From Myrica gale (taxonomy: Eukaryota; Streptophyta; Magnoliopsida; Fagales; Myricaceae), in the NCBI GenBank assembly GCA_963930655.1, contig OZ005611.1, positions 1,185,501 to 1,249,500 on the forward strand: a DNA stretch of 64,000 nt, in the 5' to 3' direction. Both the position numbers and the translations under genes were made by a program. Each line of letters opens with the position of its first letter. Positions within the stretch are counted from its first letter, which is position 1. The notes under the pieces were generated by a model, which was not told the origin of the DNA, searched no databases, and saw only the letters and a list, made by a program, of their open reading frames with translations. Positions 1 through 10,457 of this stretch are shown here, one piece after another.

Positions 1-463
1 AAGATATAGGGATATAACCCTCTAAATTCGCCAAACACACCCATTGAACAATTTTATGAGCCAAGGTATTAGCCCCTCTCCTGACATGGCAAAACTTCCA
101 GCCTTCTTTGCGGCTAGCAAGACTATGAATATCAGCGACAATCTTTGCTATTTGCCATAAAGCACCGTTAGACCCTTTGTTAATAGCTTCAATAACGTAT
201 AGAGAATCCCCCTCCAAAAGCACACGTGGTGATGGTAGATGAAAAGCCTCCTGGGCAGCCATCAAGGTTGCCCTTGCCTCGCCCACAAGAGGGCCGCTGG
301 GAGGTAGCCTCTTCGAAAGAACAAAGAGGATATGTCCTTCCGCATCTCTGCCAACTGCAGCAGCAAAGGAAAAGGAATTACGAATTGCAACATCAAAATT
401 AATTTTATACGTACCATTGGGAGGAGGTTGCCAAACGGGGTGAATATTCGGGCATTTGTCTTT
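1..463 (-). pseudogene. RNase H domain of LINE ORF2, separated by an in-frame TGA and truncated by the window edge
   Basis: The same frame as ORF2 continues past the TGA at 464-466 and stays open to position 1. It reads WQPPPNGTYKINFDVAI, SFAAAVGRD, GPLVGEARATLMAAQEAF, VLLEGDSLYVIEAI and HVRRGANTLAHKIVQW. These are the blocks of the plant LINE RNase H (RVT_3) domain, including the catalytic acidic residues in NFD, GEA and EGDS. In related elements this is simply the C-terminus of ORF2, so the TGA truncates the protein. Because nothing else is broken, it looks like a single nonsense change. The domain end and the 3' UTR are outside the window. Confidence 0.85.
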
Positions 464-3400
464 TCAGGACTGGACAATTTCTTGATAGCGGGTTCTTGTG
501 GAGTGCAGCAGCTTTCTAATATCTAAGACACCTCCATTGTGAACAAGATGATTACGAGCAAACCAGATGGAGTCCATGAGCACCGTGGCAAATCTCGTGA
601 AATTTAATTGCTGATCTTGGGGGAAACAAAGAGACTGGGAAGGCTTAAGAATGAGGCGCACCCAATCAGCAATACTAGAAAGAGAAATCTGATCAATAAT
701 GATCGGCCAAGGAGCTTCTCTCCACATAATCTGCGCCACGGGACACTCAAAGAATATGTGGATCAAGGTTTCAACGTGCTGGTGACAGAACACACAATAG
801 GATTCCTCCTCTGGTCTATTAGAAAACCGCGCCAGCCTGGCTTTGGATGGGAGGCAATTCCACGCCACTTTCCAAAGGAACAGTTTCAGTTTATCTTGCA
901 TTGGAATATGCCAAAGCAGTTTCCACTCTTCTTCCAAAAGAATATTCTGAGAAGGAACTCTAGAGTTTATAAGAGCATGAGTAGATTTGAGAGAAAAATA
1001 CCCATGGACTTCGGGGGTCCAGATAAGAGAATCTACATGTCGATTCTGAGGGATGTGAAGATTTAAGATTGCTTCAGCATCCTCAGCTATAAACAAGTGC
1101 CGAATTAAATTAGAATTCCAAGCTCTAGAGAAAGGCATAATCAGAGAGTCCACCATGGATTCCTTATCAGTAATAATAGAAGGCAAACGAGGTACAGGAC
1201 TATGGGGTATAGGGGAAGGGATCCACTGATCATGCCACATGCGTACCTGGTTACCTGAACCGATTTGAAAACAAGATGCACGTTTTAGAATGGGGGCCAC
1301 TCGAGTAATACCTTTCCAAAACCAAGAATCACCATTTGCAGCTTGAGAATCCCATATCAGGGAACCTTTGAGATACTTGGCACGTATGATTTGAACCCAT
1401 AGTTTCTCGGGGTTGGTTAGGATCTGCCATCCTAGTTTAACGATGAGGGCCTTATTATGGTTTTCCATGAGCTTTAACCCCAGACCTCCCTCAACTTTAG
1501 GACAACATAATGAGGCCCAAGATTTCAAGCATAGGTGATGATGAGAATCCGAAAACCCCCACCAAAATCTCATCATCATTGAGTCCAATTTAGAGCATAT
1601 GGATTTTGGGAGAAGATAATTAGCCATAGAATAAGTAGGCAAAGCAGAAGCAACAGAGCGGATAAGAATCAACCTGCCAGCTTGAGAGAGAGTTTTCATT
1701 TGCCAACCTTCTAGACGCTGTTTAACTCTGTCACAGATGGACGAGAACTGGCGATGCTTATTTCGTCCCAAGACCATTGGAATACCCAAATGGTTGCCAA
1801 TGCACTCGTTCCATGGAAGGTTGAGGATGGAACAAATTGCAAGATTGTTGTCACGCAGGACATTACGACTAAAGCAGACTGAAGATTTTCGGGGGTTCAA
1901 TCTCTGACCCGACCAATTGCCATAAGTCTGGAGGCAATCCGAAATAACTCTAGCTTCTTCTCTAGAGGCTCTGCAAAAAAGTAATAGGTCATCAGCAAAT
2001 AAAAGATGAGTTAAAGCAGGAACACCCCTACCAAGTTGTATGCCATGTAACCGATTTGCTTGTTCCTCGCGGATTAGCATACGGGAAAAAACTTCAGAAC
2101 CAATTATAAATAAGAGGGGGGACAAGGGGTCTCCTTGGCGGAGACCGCGAGTAGGTTTGAAGAATCCCGTGGGGGATCCATTCAAAAGGATGGAGTAAGA
2201 AACAATTGAAATGCATTGAGAAATCCAGTGAATAAAAGTCTCATGAAACCCAAAACATTTTAAAACAGTTAAGATAAGGTTCCATTCCATCCGGTCATAT
2301 GCTTTTTCAATATCAGCCCGAATCGCCATAAATTGGCGTCCCTTGCGCTTGCGCCGAAGCATATGGAATATTTCATGAGTGAGAATAGAATTGTCTTGGA
2401 TCACCCGACCCTGCACGAAGGCAGACTGAAGAGGAGAAATAATGTTAGCCAACACCAACCTCAATCTTTTAGCCAAAATTTTTGCAATCAACTTGTAAGA
2501 TACATTGCAGAGGCTAATGGGTCTATAGTGAGCAATAATGGAAGGGCACTCAATTTTTGGAATTAAAACAATATGCGAATGATTAATCTCAGAAGACATA
2601 AAACCATGGCAGAAAAAAGATTTAACCATCGCTGACACTTCCGGCCCAACTATGGTCCAATAGTGCTTGAAGAAGAGACCAGTCATGCCATCCGGGCCTG
2701 GACTTTTGTTGGACCCAATGTCTCTAATGCCCTCGAAAATCTCTGCATCTGAGGGAATGGAGCAAAGCATAGTATTGTCTTCCAAGGATATTGTCGGGTT
2801 GATTAAATGATCCAAATCTGGAGGAATAATTGGGTTAGAAGAGGCAAATAAAGAACTGAAATGCTGAACAATATGAGCCTCAATCTCGGGCAGGGAAGAA
2901 ATCCAGTTCCCATCTCCATCCTTGATAAATTCAATTGCATTTCTACGCCTGCGAATGATGGTTGACAAATGAAAATGCTTCGTGTTGAGATCGTTCGTCA
3001 AAAGCCATTCTTTTCGCGCCTTTAGCTTCCAAAAAAGCTCCTCAGAGCGAAGTTCTTCATCAATGGCCAATTTGAAATTTCTCTCTTGCGCAGAAGAATC
3101 CAGAGGAGGATCTGCTGCTTGGATGTTGGCAAGAAGAGTCTGGAGGGATTTAATGCGGTCTTGAATAAGCCCAAAATGATACTTATTCCAATCTTTCAAC
3201 GCAAGCTTAACTGCTTTGATTCGTTTGCAAACCCGAAAAGCAGGGGAGCCACGGATATAGAAGAGCCAACTAGATTTTATCACAGCTTCACAAGAGTCAT
3301 CACGGATCCACATAGGTTCGAACCGAAAAGGCTTGGGGTGGGAGAAAGCATCGCCATCAGTATCTAATAAAATAGGCACGTGATCTGAAGAGGATCTAAT

Positions 3401-4048
3401 CAGATGTGTAACCCGACTACGGGGAAAAAGCGAATGCCACTCCCCATTAGCAATAGCACGGTCAAGCCTCTCACATATATTAGCTTGCCCCTCCCGGTTA
3501 TTAGACCAGGTGAATTTTTGGCCTTTAAAGCCCAAATCAATGAGTCCACAAATATCCATCAAATTTTGAAAATGGTTATGTGATGTAGAGGCAAAGGGTC
3601 GACCCCCCCGTTTCTCAAAAGAATTCAGGATGCAGTTAAAATCACCAATACATAACCAGGGACCCGAAAAAGCATTAGCTAGATTTTGAAGAAATTGCCA
3701 AAAATCTTGTTTTTTATTCCAATCCGTAGGACCATAGATCCCAGATAAAAGCCAAGGGGTGTTAGAAGGAACCGAGTAAACCAACAGAGAGATAACATTT
3801 TCATTAATATTAAGCACTTCAATATCCAAACCCAAACGCCAAGCAAAAAGCAAACCACCTTTACTGCCTTCAGGGGGATGAAACACAAAATGATAAAACC
3901 CAATACGGTGCATAATGGAAACAACATTAGAAGACTTGGTTTCAGCCAAGAACAAAAAATCCGGATTATGATTTTTCACAATATTCCGGATGGTACGAAC
4001 TGTCGTGGCTCTACAAAGCCCACGACAGTTCCAATAAGCGCCAATCAT
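464..4048 (-). CDS. LINE ORF2: endonuclease and reverse transcriptase
   Basis: The ATG at 4046-4048 (MIGAYWNCRGL) is the usual start of plant LINE ORF2; the frame is open for 1,194 codons. The N-terminal part is an AP-like endonuclease: FLFLAETKSS, SGIYGP, GDFNCIL near residue 133, LDRAIANGEW and SDHVPILL. The reverse transcriptase follows with NKSPGPDGMTGLFFKHYW, YRPISLCNVSYKLIAK, ADIEKAYDRMEW, GLRQGDPLSPLLF and the catalytic FADDLLLF near residue 683. A C-terminal zf-RVT-like stretch contains CVFCHQH near residue 1084. The frame stops at TGA (464-466), just before an RNase H domain in the same frame. All catalytic blocks look intact; whether the copy still moves cannot be told here. Confidence 0.93.
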   Translation of the reverse strand: MIGAYWNCRGLCRATTVRTIRNIVKNHNPDFLFLAETKSSNVVSIMHRIGFYHFVFHPPEGSKGGLLFAWRLGLDIEVLNINENVISLLVYSVPSNTPWLLSGIYGPTDWNKKQDFWQFLQNLANAFSGPWLCIGDFNCILNSFEKRGGRPFASTSHNHFQNLMDICGLIDLGFKGQKFTWSNNREGQANICERLDRAIANGEWHSLFPRSRVTHLIRSSSDHVPILLDTDGDAFSHPKPFRFEPMWIRDDSCEAVIKSSWLFYIRGSPAFRVCKRIKAVKLALKDWNKYHFGLIQDRIKSLQTLLANIQAADPPLDSSAQERNFKLAIDEELRSEELFWKLKARKEWLLTNDLNTKHFHLSTIIRRRRNAIEFIKDGDGNWISSLPEIEAHIVQHFSSLFASSNPIIPPDLDHLINPTISLEDNTMLCSIPSDAEIFEGIRDIGSNKSPGPDGMTGLFFKHYWTIVGPEVSAMVKSFFCHGFMSSEINHSHIVLIPKIECPSIIAHYRPISLCNVSYKLIAKILAKRLRLVLANIISPLQSAFVQGRVIQDNSILTHEIFHMLRRKRKGRQFMAIRADIEKAYDRMEWNLILTVLKCFGFHETFIHWISQCISIVSYSILLNGSPTGFFKPTRGLRQGDPLSPLLFIIGSEVFSRMLIREEQANRLHGIQLGRGVPALTHLLFADDLLLFCRASREEARVISDCLQTYGNWSGQRLNPRKSSVCFSRNVLRDNNLAICSILNLPWNECIGNHLGIPMVLGRNKHRQFSSICDRVKQRLEGWQMKTLSQAGRLILIRSVASALPTYSMANYLLPKSICSKLDSMMMRFWWGFSDSHHHLCLKSWASLCCPKVEGGLGLKLMENHNKALIVKLGWQILTNPEKLWVQIIRAKYLKGSLIWDSQAANGDSWFWKGITRVAPILKRASCFQIGSGNQVRMWHDQWIPSPIPHSPVPRLPSIITDKESMVDSLIMPFSRAWNSNLIRHLFIAEDAEAILNLHIPQNRHVDSLIWTPEVHGYFSLKSTHALINSRVPSQNILLEEEWKLLWHIPMQDKLKLFLWKVAWNCLPSKARLARFSNRPEEESYCVFCHQHVETLIHIFFECPVAQIMWREAPWPIIIDQISLSSIADWVRLILKPSQSLCFPQDQQLNFTRFATVLMDSIWFARNHLVHNGGVLDIRKLLHSTRTRYQEIVQS

Positions 4049-5519
4049 GGCGAGAGGGGGGCATGGTGTGGCCCTCCTCCTCAACCAGTTTGGATTTTCT
4101 CAGGATGAGATCGTCAAAATCCGATTCTACAGAATCGATAAGCCTTAAAAGCTCTTGTTGCAGTTCTGCAAAGGCCTTATGTTGCCTCACGTGTATCTTC
4201 TTCCTTTGCATTCTTAAGACAACCAACACTACAACCCTCTCATCAGAGGTTAACTCGTAGTTATCCAGATACACACTAGAAACCAGTGAAAAGTGGAAAA
4301 GTGTACCAGAAGTGGAAGAGGCTTCATGATCCGGGCAAAGCATGCGTTTTCCTTGGACCCCAACGGGAGATTTACTCAACTGTGTTCTTGGGCTTCCTGC
4401 AAGACAAATAGAAGGGGAAAGTGGGCTCTTTATAATGGGCTGGGCCGAACCCAACCCACTAGCAGATTTCCCAAGTGAGGCTCCGCAAAAAGAAGAGGAA
4501 TACGGCCTTGCGATATCCACAAGCCCAGGAGAAAAATCTCGTATACCCAACAGATGATTTGAGGAAACTGTTGACTTGTGGGTCCCGGTCGTATACCGTG
4601 AATCAAAAAAGTGAATAGCTGGAGCACTGACAAACTTCGTGCTTGCGGACCCCACTTCTGAGTGTGTTGTGACCGTTTGGAGTACTAAGTCTAAAAGATG
4701 CGGCTGCTGAAATAATTCAGCCAATAGCTCCGCAGCTCCTTCAGGGGAAGTCAGAAAAATATGTGCAACTTGGATAAACTTTTCAACGGGTGCCTTAGTC
4801 TTAGGCGTGTGCAGGTGCTCAACAAATAAAGAAGATTCAGAAATTTCTCTCTCAAGAGAGAGAAACTTGTCTCGAACAGTGAACCGACCATCGTCTATCT
4901 TAGATGCTTGAACAAACGATGGAGCCTGAGAAAAGCTTGAACTGTGGATGTCTTCCTCCATCATGAAGAAACCTTTACGCATGGTACTTGAGTCAGCACA
5001 CAGTTGGGACAGCACGCATTGACCCTTAAAATCTCGGTACTCCAACTTATTAACATCCAGAAGCTTGCCGAATTGTAAACCCATAAGCTGAACAGAGCTA
5101 GCATTAACCCGATTCCATGGGAGACCATGCACTTTAATCCACATACCGTCAGAGAAAAAATCGATCACGGGAAGGGTAAGTTCTGGACTCCAGGTTTTAA
5201 CCACCATGAGCTGACTCCTCACATTCCATGGAGTTTGTAACAAAACTTTTTCCTGATCTTCTATAGTAGCGAGCGTAAATAAAGGGGATGTAGAAGCCAT
5301 TTCTTCCATAGAGAACTCACTGAGGAACGACCAAGCTGCCTTCGTGGTAGCCAAGACTACACTGGGGGAAAACACTCCGTCGGCATGGATTTTCCTCACC
5401 ACCACTGGGAGATCCATGTCCTCATTCAATGAAAGATGAAGACAGGAGTGGAACACCTCCCACCCCAAATTTTTCATTCTGGAGGAAAGGTCATTCACTT
5501 CCTGAGTATTGAAAGCCAT
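4011..5519 (-). CDS. LINE ORF1 protein, DUF4283-like
   Basis: A 502-residue frame starting at the ATG at 5517-5519 (MAFNTQEVNDL); the open frame extends further upstream, but only this start gives the usual plant LINE ORF1 N-terminus. Residues roughly 30-165 fit DUF4283, the RNA-binding-like domain of plant LINE ORF1 proteins: an aromatic-rich stretch, then PWNVRSQLMVVKTW and WIKVHGLPW. The CCHC zinc knuckle that usually follows is not visible. After GKLLDVNKLEYRDFKGQ the sequence goes to an unrelated-looking Ser-rich tail, which suggests an in-frame internal deletion or a diverged tail. The expected role is binding of the element's own RNA in a ribonucleoprotein. It overlaps ORF2 by 38 bp in another frame. 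Confidence 0.82.
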   Translation of the reverse strand: MAFNTQEVNDLSSRMKNLGWEVFHSCLHLSLNEDMDLPVVVRKIHADGVFSPSVVLATTKAAWSFLSEFSMEEMASTSPLFTLATIEDQEKVLLQTPWNVRSQLMVVKTWSPELTLPVIDFFSDGMWIKVHGLPWNRVNASSVQLMGLQFGKLLDVNKLEYRDFKGQCVLSQLCADSSTMRKGFFMMEEDIHSSSFSQAPSFVQASKIDDGRFTVRDKFLSLEREISESSLFVEHLHTPKTKAPVEKFIQVAHIFLTSPEGAAELLAELFQQPHLLDLVLQTVTTHSEVGSASTKFVSAPAIHFFDSRYTTGTHKSTVSSNHLLGIRDFSPGLVDIARPYSSSFCGASLGKSASGLGSAQPIIKSPLSPSICLAGSPRTQLSKSPVGVQGKRMLCPDHEASSTSGTLFHFSLVSSVYLDNYELTSDERVVVLVVLRMQRKKIHVRQHKAFAELQQELLRLIDSVESDFDDLILRKSKLVEEEGHTMPPSRHDWRLLELSWAL

Positions 5520-5692
5520 CAGATCGAAAGGATAGGAGATAAAACTAAGCCTGCAAACCACCCACGGACAGGCCAGATACAACCCTAAGTCACACTAGGG
5601 TAAACGGAAACGAAGCAAAACCGAAAACTTCACAAGGAAGTACCGTGAAACTCAAGGGGAAGAAATCTTCCACAATGTTTTTTTTAGAAAAT

Positions 5693-6079
5693 ATAATTTT
5701 TCACACACAAATTATTATAAATTTTACGCTTTACAACATAAACTATCTTCGATACATTACATCCTCTAACTATTAATTTTTGACACTTTATACTCTTTTT
5801 AAAATTTTGAGACTAAAATAAAGATAATACCCTTGACCCATTTTGTATATAGTAAAAATATTATTGTCAATTTATTAATTTCTCAAAGGTATTACTATCA
5901 AATGGAGGGTGTAAAGTGTTTAATATTAGTAGTTGGAGGGTGTAATATGTCAAATTTGATAGTTTATGGTGCAGAGTGTATAACATTGGTAGTTTGAGGG
6001 TGCAATGTCTTAAAGAAGGTAGTTTGAGGTGCAATGTGTCACTACACCGGTAGTTTGTAGGTGAAAAATATATTTGAGG
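5693..6079. mobile_element. Foldback MITE with long imperfect inverted arms
   Basis: The left part (about 5700-5830) is the inverted complement of the right part (about 5900-6075). Matching blocks include CATAAACTATC with ATAGTTTATG and ACACTTTATACTC with GTGTAAAGTG. The outer ends both contain a motif like AAATATATTTTTCAC. The element is AT-rich and has no coding frame. A target-site duplication is not clear, so the family (hAT-, Mutator- or Tc1-derived) is not assigned. Confidence 0.6.
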
Positions 6080-9000
6080 TACATTAACGTGACAGACTAG
6101 GGATTCGGATTCCTGAAAAATGCAAGTGATATCCAGTGGACCATATTGTTTGATTAAAGAGATGTTTATTTGCTTAATCCTTTAACTAAACCAATATTCA
6201 TGCGGATTGAGACTCTTTACAAACAGAGAAGGGGACTGGAGATTTGATTTGAGAGGAGAGGAGAGGAGAGATTTTGTTCTATTTTCTTACTTTTTAATTG
6301 AAATCTTTGATTCGTGTCGGACGGTACAATGCTAGAGAAGGATGAATTGGGGATTTCTTATGTAAATTGGAAGCGGCGTGAGAAAGCTTTGATTTATCAG
6401 TAGACGGTGGGTCCTTTATGTAATTATTCATTAGTATATTTGCGTCGGGAAGAATTTAAGCATGACGTCGTGATGATGATTTGAAATTCCTTTGGAAATT
6501 TGACGAAAGATTTGACGTGCGTAAATGTTAAATATTTTAGGGTATCATGCACAGCCTTTGCAGACGTGATAAATAATAAAAAATTTGAATAAATATTATA
6601 ATAAAAAAAATAATGTTACGAGAAAAAATATTATTTAATCAAGTTTACAATTTTAAGTGTTAATATTTTAACAATTAAACATCACCGAATAGGGTGATTG
6701 GGGTTCAATCCAACTAGTCACTCCATTGATTTTTTTTTTCCTGAGCAAGTAAAATTTGGACCATTGCTCAATTTGTGCATGGATACAGGCACTCCATTGA
6801 CTTCTTACATACGCTGTTATCAATAATTATTGAATTAAATGACTTTTACAACTTATATATACATAACGGATAATACCCACAATTGTAAGCTTTTGGGTCT
6901 GCAAGATCCGTAATGGAGTCTGGTGAGGCTACATGGGCCGGTGTGATAAGTACAGAGAAATAGTAGTCTGATCCACGTTTCCCCCTCAGCTCTCTCCCAA
7001 CAAACAACCTCCGAGTTTTTAATAGGTCAATTATTATCACTAAGAGGTGCAAGTTGGGGAAGACGAGCCAACTCAATATGAGATCAGCTTGACCCAAAAC
7101 TCGGGTAACCCAACATAACCCAAGTTGATCCCTATTTCTTGACATAAATGTGCTATCAGTAACATGTGGGAGTCTCGAAGCTAGCGTTGCTTTCAATTTG
7201 AACGTGCTACTAATTTGTTAACCACTCACTTTTGTAACTTGTTGTGATTGTTAGGTGTGGACACGAGAGCCTAGCTAACATTAGACCGTGCGAAATTTTC
7301 GGTCCCTAATGAGTCATAGGAGACAATTTTTCATTTGTGAATTGATGTCACTTTTATGAATGCCTTTAGGCTGCAACTAAAGAGATGTCTCGGGTCAAGA
7401 GATACAAGAGGAGCCATCTTTTTCTTGTTCTATAGACTATACCACTCAAATACAAGGTCAAAAAGGTTGCTTATCGCCTAAGCTGACCCCAATAGTCTTG
7501 CCACTTGCAAATAAAACCAATGCCAAATTGCAAGTTCCTGCTTCAAACCCATAACACAACCAACCATCCATAAATGCCCTCTTAGCTCAGATTCTCGATC
7601 GCCTACCAAACAGGAATGGGATTGCGAACAGTACTATCACATTACTGGGGCTGTTAGTTATTAATTATAATTAGAAATAGCAGAGAAGCTACTGAAGTTC
7701 TAAGGGAGATGGCTGTTGAAAAAATCAGCCGTCCATACACATGCAAGTTGCCAGCTCGCTAAAATGTCCACTAATCACTCTTATTGAACCAGTTGCATGA
7801 ATATTGAGTACCCTATTCTTTTAGTTTGCTAATTGACATGATATCATTAGAAACTCGACAATTTGCAACAGCTGCGTACAGTATGCAAAGCCCTCAAGGT
7901 GTATCTGGCTGTTCGAAAAATTAATGCTTAATGTTCTTTTCAAGTCTTAGAAGCTCTAGTAATAAGGTAAAGACGCAGCCAATCGGAGACATATGCGAAT
8001 TATTAATGATGTCTACGCACACGTCATGAGAGGGTTTGAAGTGTGTGTTTTCTTCCACGTTTCTTCTGTTTTCACACGTTTGATTAGTCGGCACAACCAA
8101 AACATTCCAGACTGTTAATGAGCTCACATAATTATCACACCCAATGCAGCGTGATTCTTAGTCTATTCTGTATATATCTTCTTCCTTCTCCTTTCCTATT
8201 CCTTTTTGATTGCTTTACACTTTCCTCTAGCATTCAGAGTAGCCTTTTGAGTAGAGAAGTTAGCGTGCGTGACGGGTACAGCTTCGTGTCTAACTTGTCC
8301 GAGCCTCTGAGGCATCTCCCATGTGCATTAAGAAGGTTGAGTTGAATTAGGCCCGCTAATATATAATTTTATACTGGTTTGGCCCAAGTGTGAACTAATT
8401 TAACAAGCATTCTCGTCTTAAGCTCCATTCCGTTACCAATTCCACCCACGATTCCAGTACCCTGTCTCCCACACGCAAAGAAAGACTGAAAATACGGCTG
8501 CTTGTATCTCCTTTCCTCGTTGCTTTACAGCACCTCTCAACTGAAAAACCTGCCCAACCAAAATTATCCTCCTATTACTCTGTTGTCATTCCGAGGAATA
8601 TCCTCTTAGACAATAACGTACACATCACTCTCTGAAGTCTGAACCTCGGCCATACTTTTGGTTTTTATCTTATCCTCTTAGCTTTATAATAATGTTCAAC
8701 AACCCACTTAAGTTTTGAGTTTGACGCTTAGGATGATGGTCTGCTTATATTGCAAGAATCAGTAAGATGAAATATATAAGCTTATTATTCCCCACAGAAG
8801 ATTATCAGAAATGGCTTTGGCACGGGATTACTGGGACCTATATTCGATTATTCTTTTGGCTTAGAACCTAAAAGAAATACCAAACTCTCGTTCCTACCTG
8901 TATATTCCGATTAAAGTATAGTTGACAGAGTAGTCCAGAAAGGGCATCCACACACTCTTCATTTCACTAGTGAAGGGAAGAACAACAGGTGGCTGTCAAG

Positions 9001-10457
9001 GCCGCGTTTTGGAGAAATAGGCTTTCATGACACGGCAAGCATCGCATTCAAGTTACTCTTTAATCCTTTGCTTATGTACCGGCGTGCGTCAACACGAGCG
9101 CCAGGGCGTGTTTGGCCACTTACGTAGAAAGTGGACCAACTGGCAACTGGATTACGTAGCTTGAATGCTTTCAAGAAGATGCCGCGTAGGAACTTTGCGT
9201 GATTACTGTTTGACACTGTGTATGAGGAATCTTAATTATTTGGGAAACTCCCCATTATTTTAGAACAAATTTGGTCCGTTTTCAACTGAGGATAAACACA
9301 AAACCATATTCTCAAATGTCCATGATTTAGTTCTGAAGATGTTTCTTGTGCACTACTCATTTCGGGGAACCATTTAATCCTCTAGGTCAATTAGTTTTTT
9401 TTTTTCTCAATAAAAAACGATTTTTCAACACTTTTTTTTCTAATTCGATTTTTCGACACTTAAATGGTCTTCGGAACTGTTTGCTTGCTTCTTGAGTTTT
9501 CTGCATTGTTTTTTATGGAGTGAGGAAATGCGATCTATAGGGGAATTGCAATGAGACAGGGAAGCAATAACTCGGACATCCACCAAGCGTCCTAATTAAT
9601 CCCAGCCGCGAAAAGGATGTGCAATTTGGTATACAATCATTGCCAACATGTGCATTAAAGGCATGAATCACATGGGAGAGAGTAGTGGCTTAAGCCCATC
9701 GCACTAGGCTAACATGGGCTGGCTCTTGTTTGTTAAGACTTGAGGACACAACCGCCACCGCCATTACAATACCAGGGTGTACCTGCGCTGATCACGCGGC
9801 AATACCCCCGACGAAAATTGAATTATTCAGTGCAAGGAAAACTCACCCGTAAAGAAAAAAGACCTTGACTTTATCCAACTACAGTATAGATCAGTCGGTC
9901 GTTCAACTCTCGGTGCCCCACCCCCCCCCCCCCCACATGACTTCAAATAAAACTAGAGAAAGTAAGGGTTCGTTTTAACTTGAATCTAAATTTTTAAATT
10001 TATATTACTAATATTATTAAATATAATTTAAATATTCACATTATTATTAAAATTTAATACATTTTTCAAAACGAAAATATCCTGAATTTCATAAGTTTTT
10101 TTTATATTTAATAAAAATAAAAATTCGTACGTTTTTATAAAAAGTTCCGTTCCCCTGGATACTAACGCTTCAATAGCGTGTTCAACCATTTCAAGCTAAA
10201 AAAAATAAAATTAAGGAGTGAGAACTCATCAGTCAGACGATTTGCAATCCAATAATTATATGGAAATCAATGAATAAATAATTTAATGATAAACGAAGAA
10301 TCAACAATAGCACACTAATATTGTGTTCCAGAAAACAATAAACAAATTCACTATACAATTCATCGAGACAAAGGCTAAAACAATCGAAATTAACTATTTT
10401 GAAGAGAATTAAGGGAAAAAAAAAGAATCAAGTTCTGCGATCCACGTAATCTGGGAA
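6080..10457. other. Intergenic DNA without a recognised gene
   Basis: Both strands were read. Only short open frames are present, none with a domain that can be recognised, and several of the longer ones lack an ATG. A GA-rich purine run lies near 6250-6275. A long cytosine run lies at about 9917-9934. The part next to 10457 is the downstream flank of the zinc-finger gene. Confidence 0.6.
9917..9934. repeat. Poly(C) tract
   Basis: An almost uninterrupted cytosine homopolymer of about 17 bases follows the word CCCCACC. It is a simple low-complexity tract; its exact length may be unreliable because homopolymers are error-prone in sequencing. Confidence 0.8.

Larger units (their letters stand above)
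1..5680 (-). mobile_element. Plant L1-type LINE (non-LTR retrotransposon), near full length, 3' end outside the window
   Basis: Reading the minus strand, the element has a short leader, ORF1 with a DUF4283-like domain, an overlapping ORF2 with endonuclease, reverse transcriptase and zf-RVT-type region, and then an RNase H domain that runs through position 1. This order is that of plant L1-clade LINEs. The 5' limit is approximate: the leader starts downstream of about 5680, next to a foldback MITE. The 3' UTR, poly(A) tail and target-site duplication lie beyond the left edge. Apart from one stop between ORF2 and RNase H the frames are long and open, which suggests a fairly young copy. Seen directly: open frames and motifs. 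Inferred: age and 5' boundary. Confidence 0.93.

Noticed and set aside
6846-7196. Minus-strand frame of 116 codons
   Set aside because: No ATG near the start that gives a sensible N-terminus, no recognised domain and no conserved motif.
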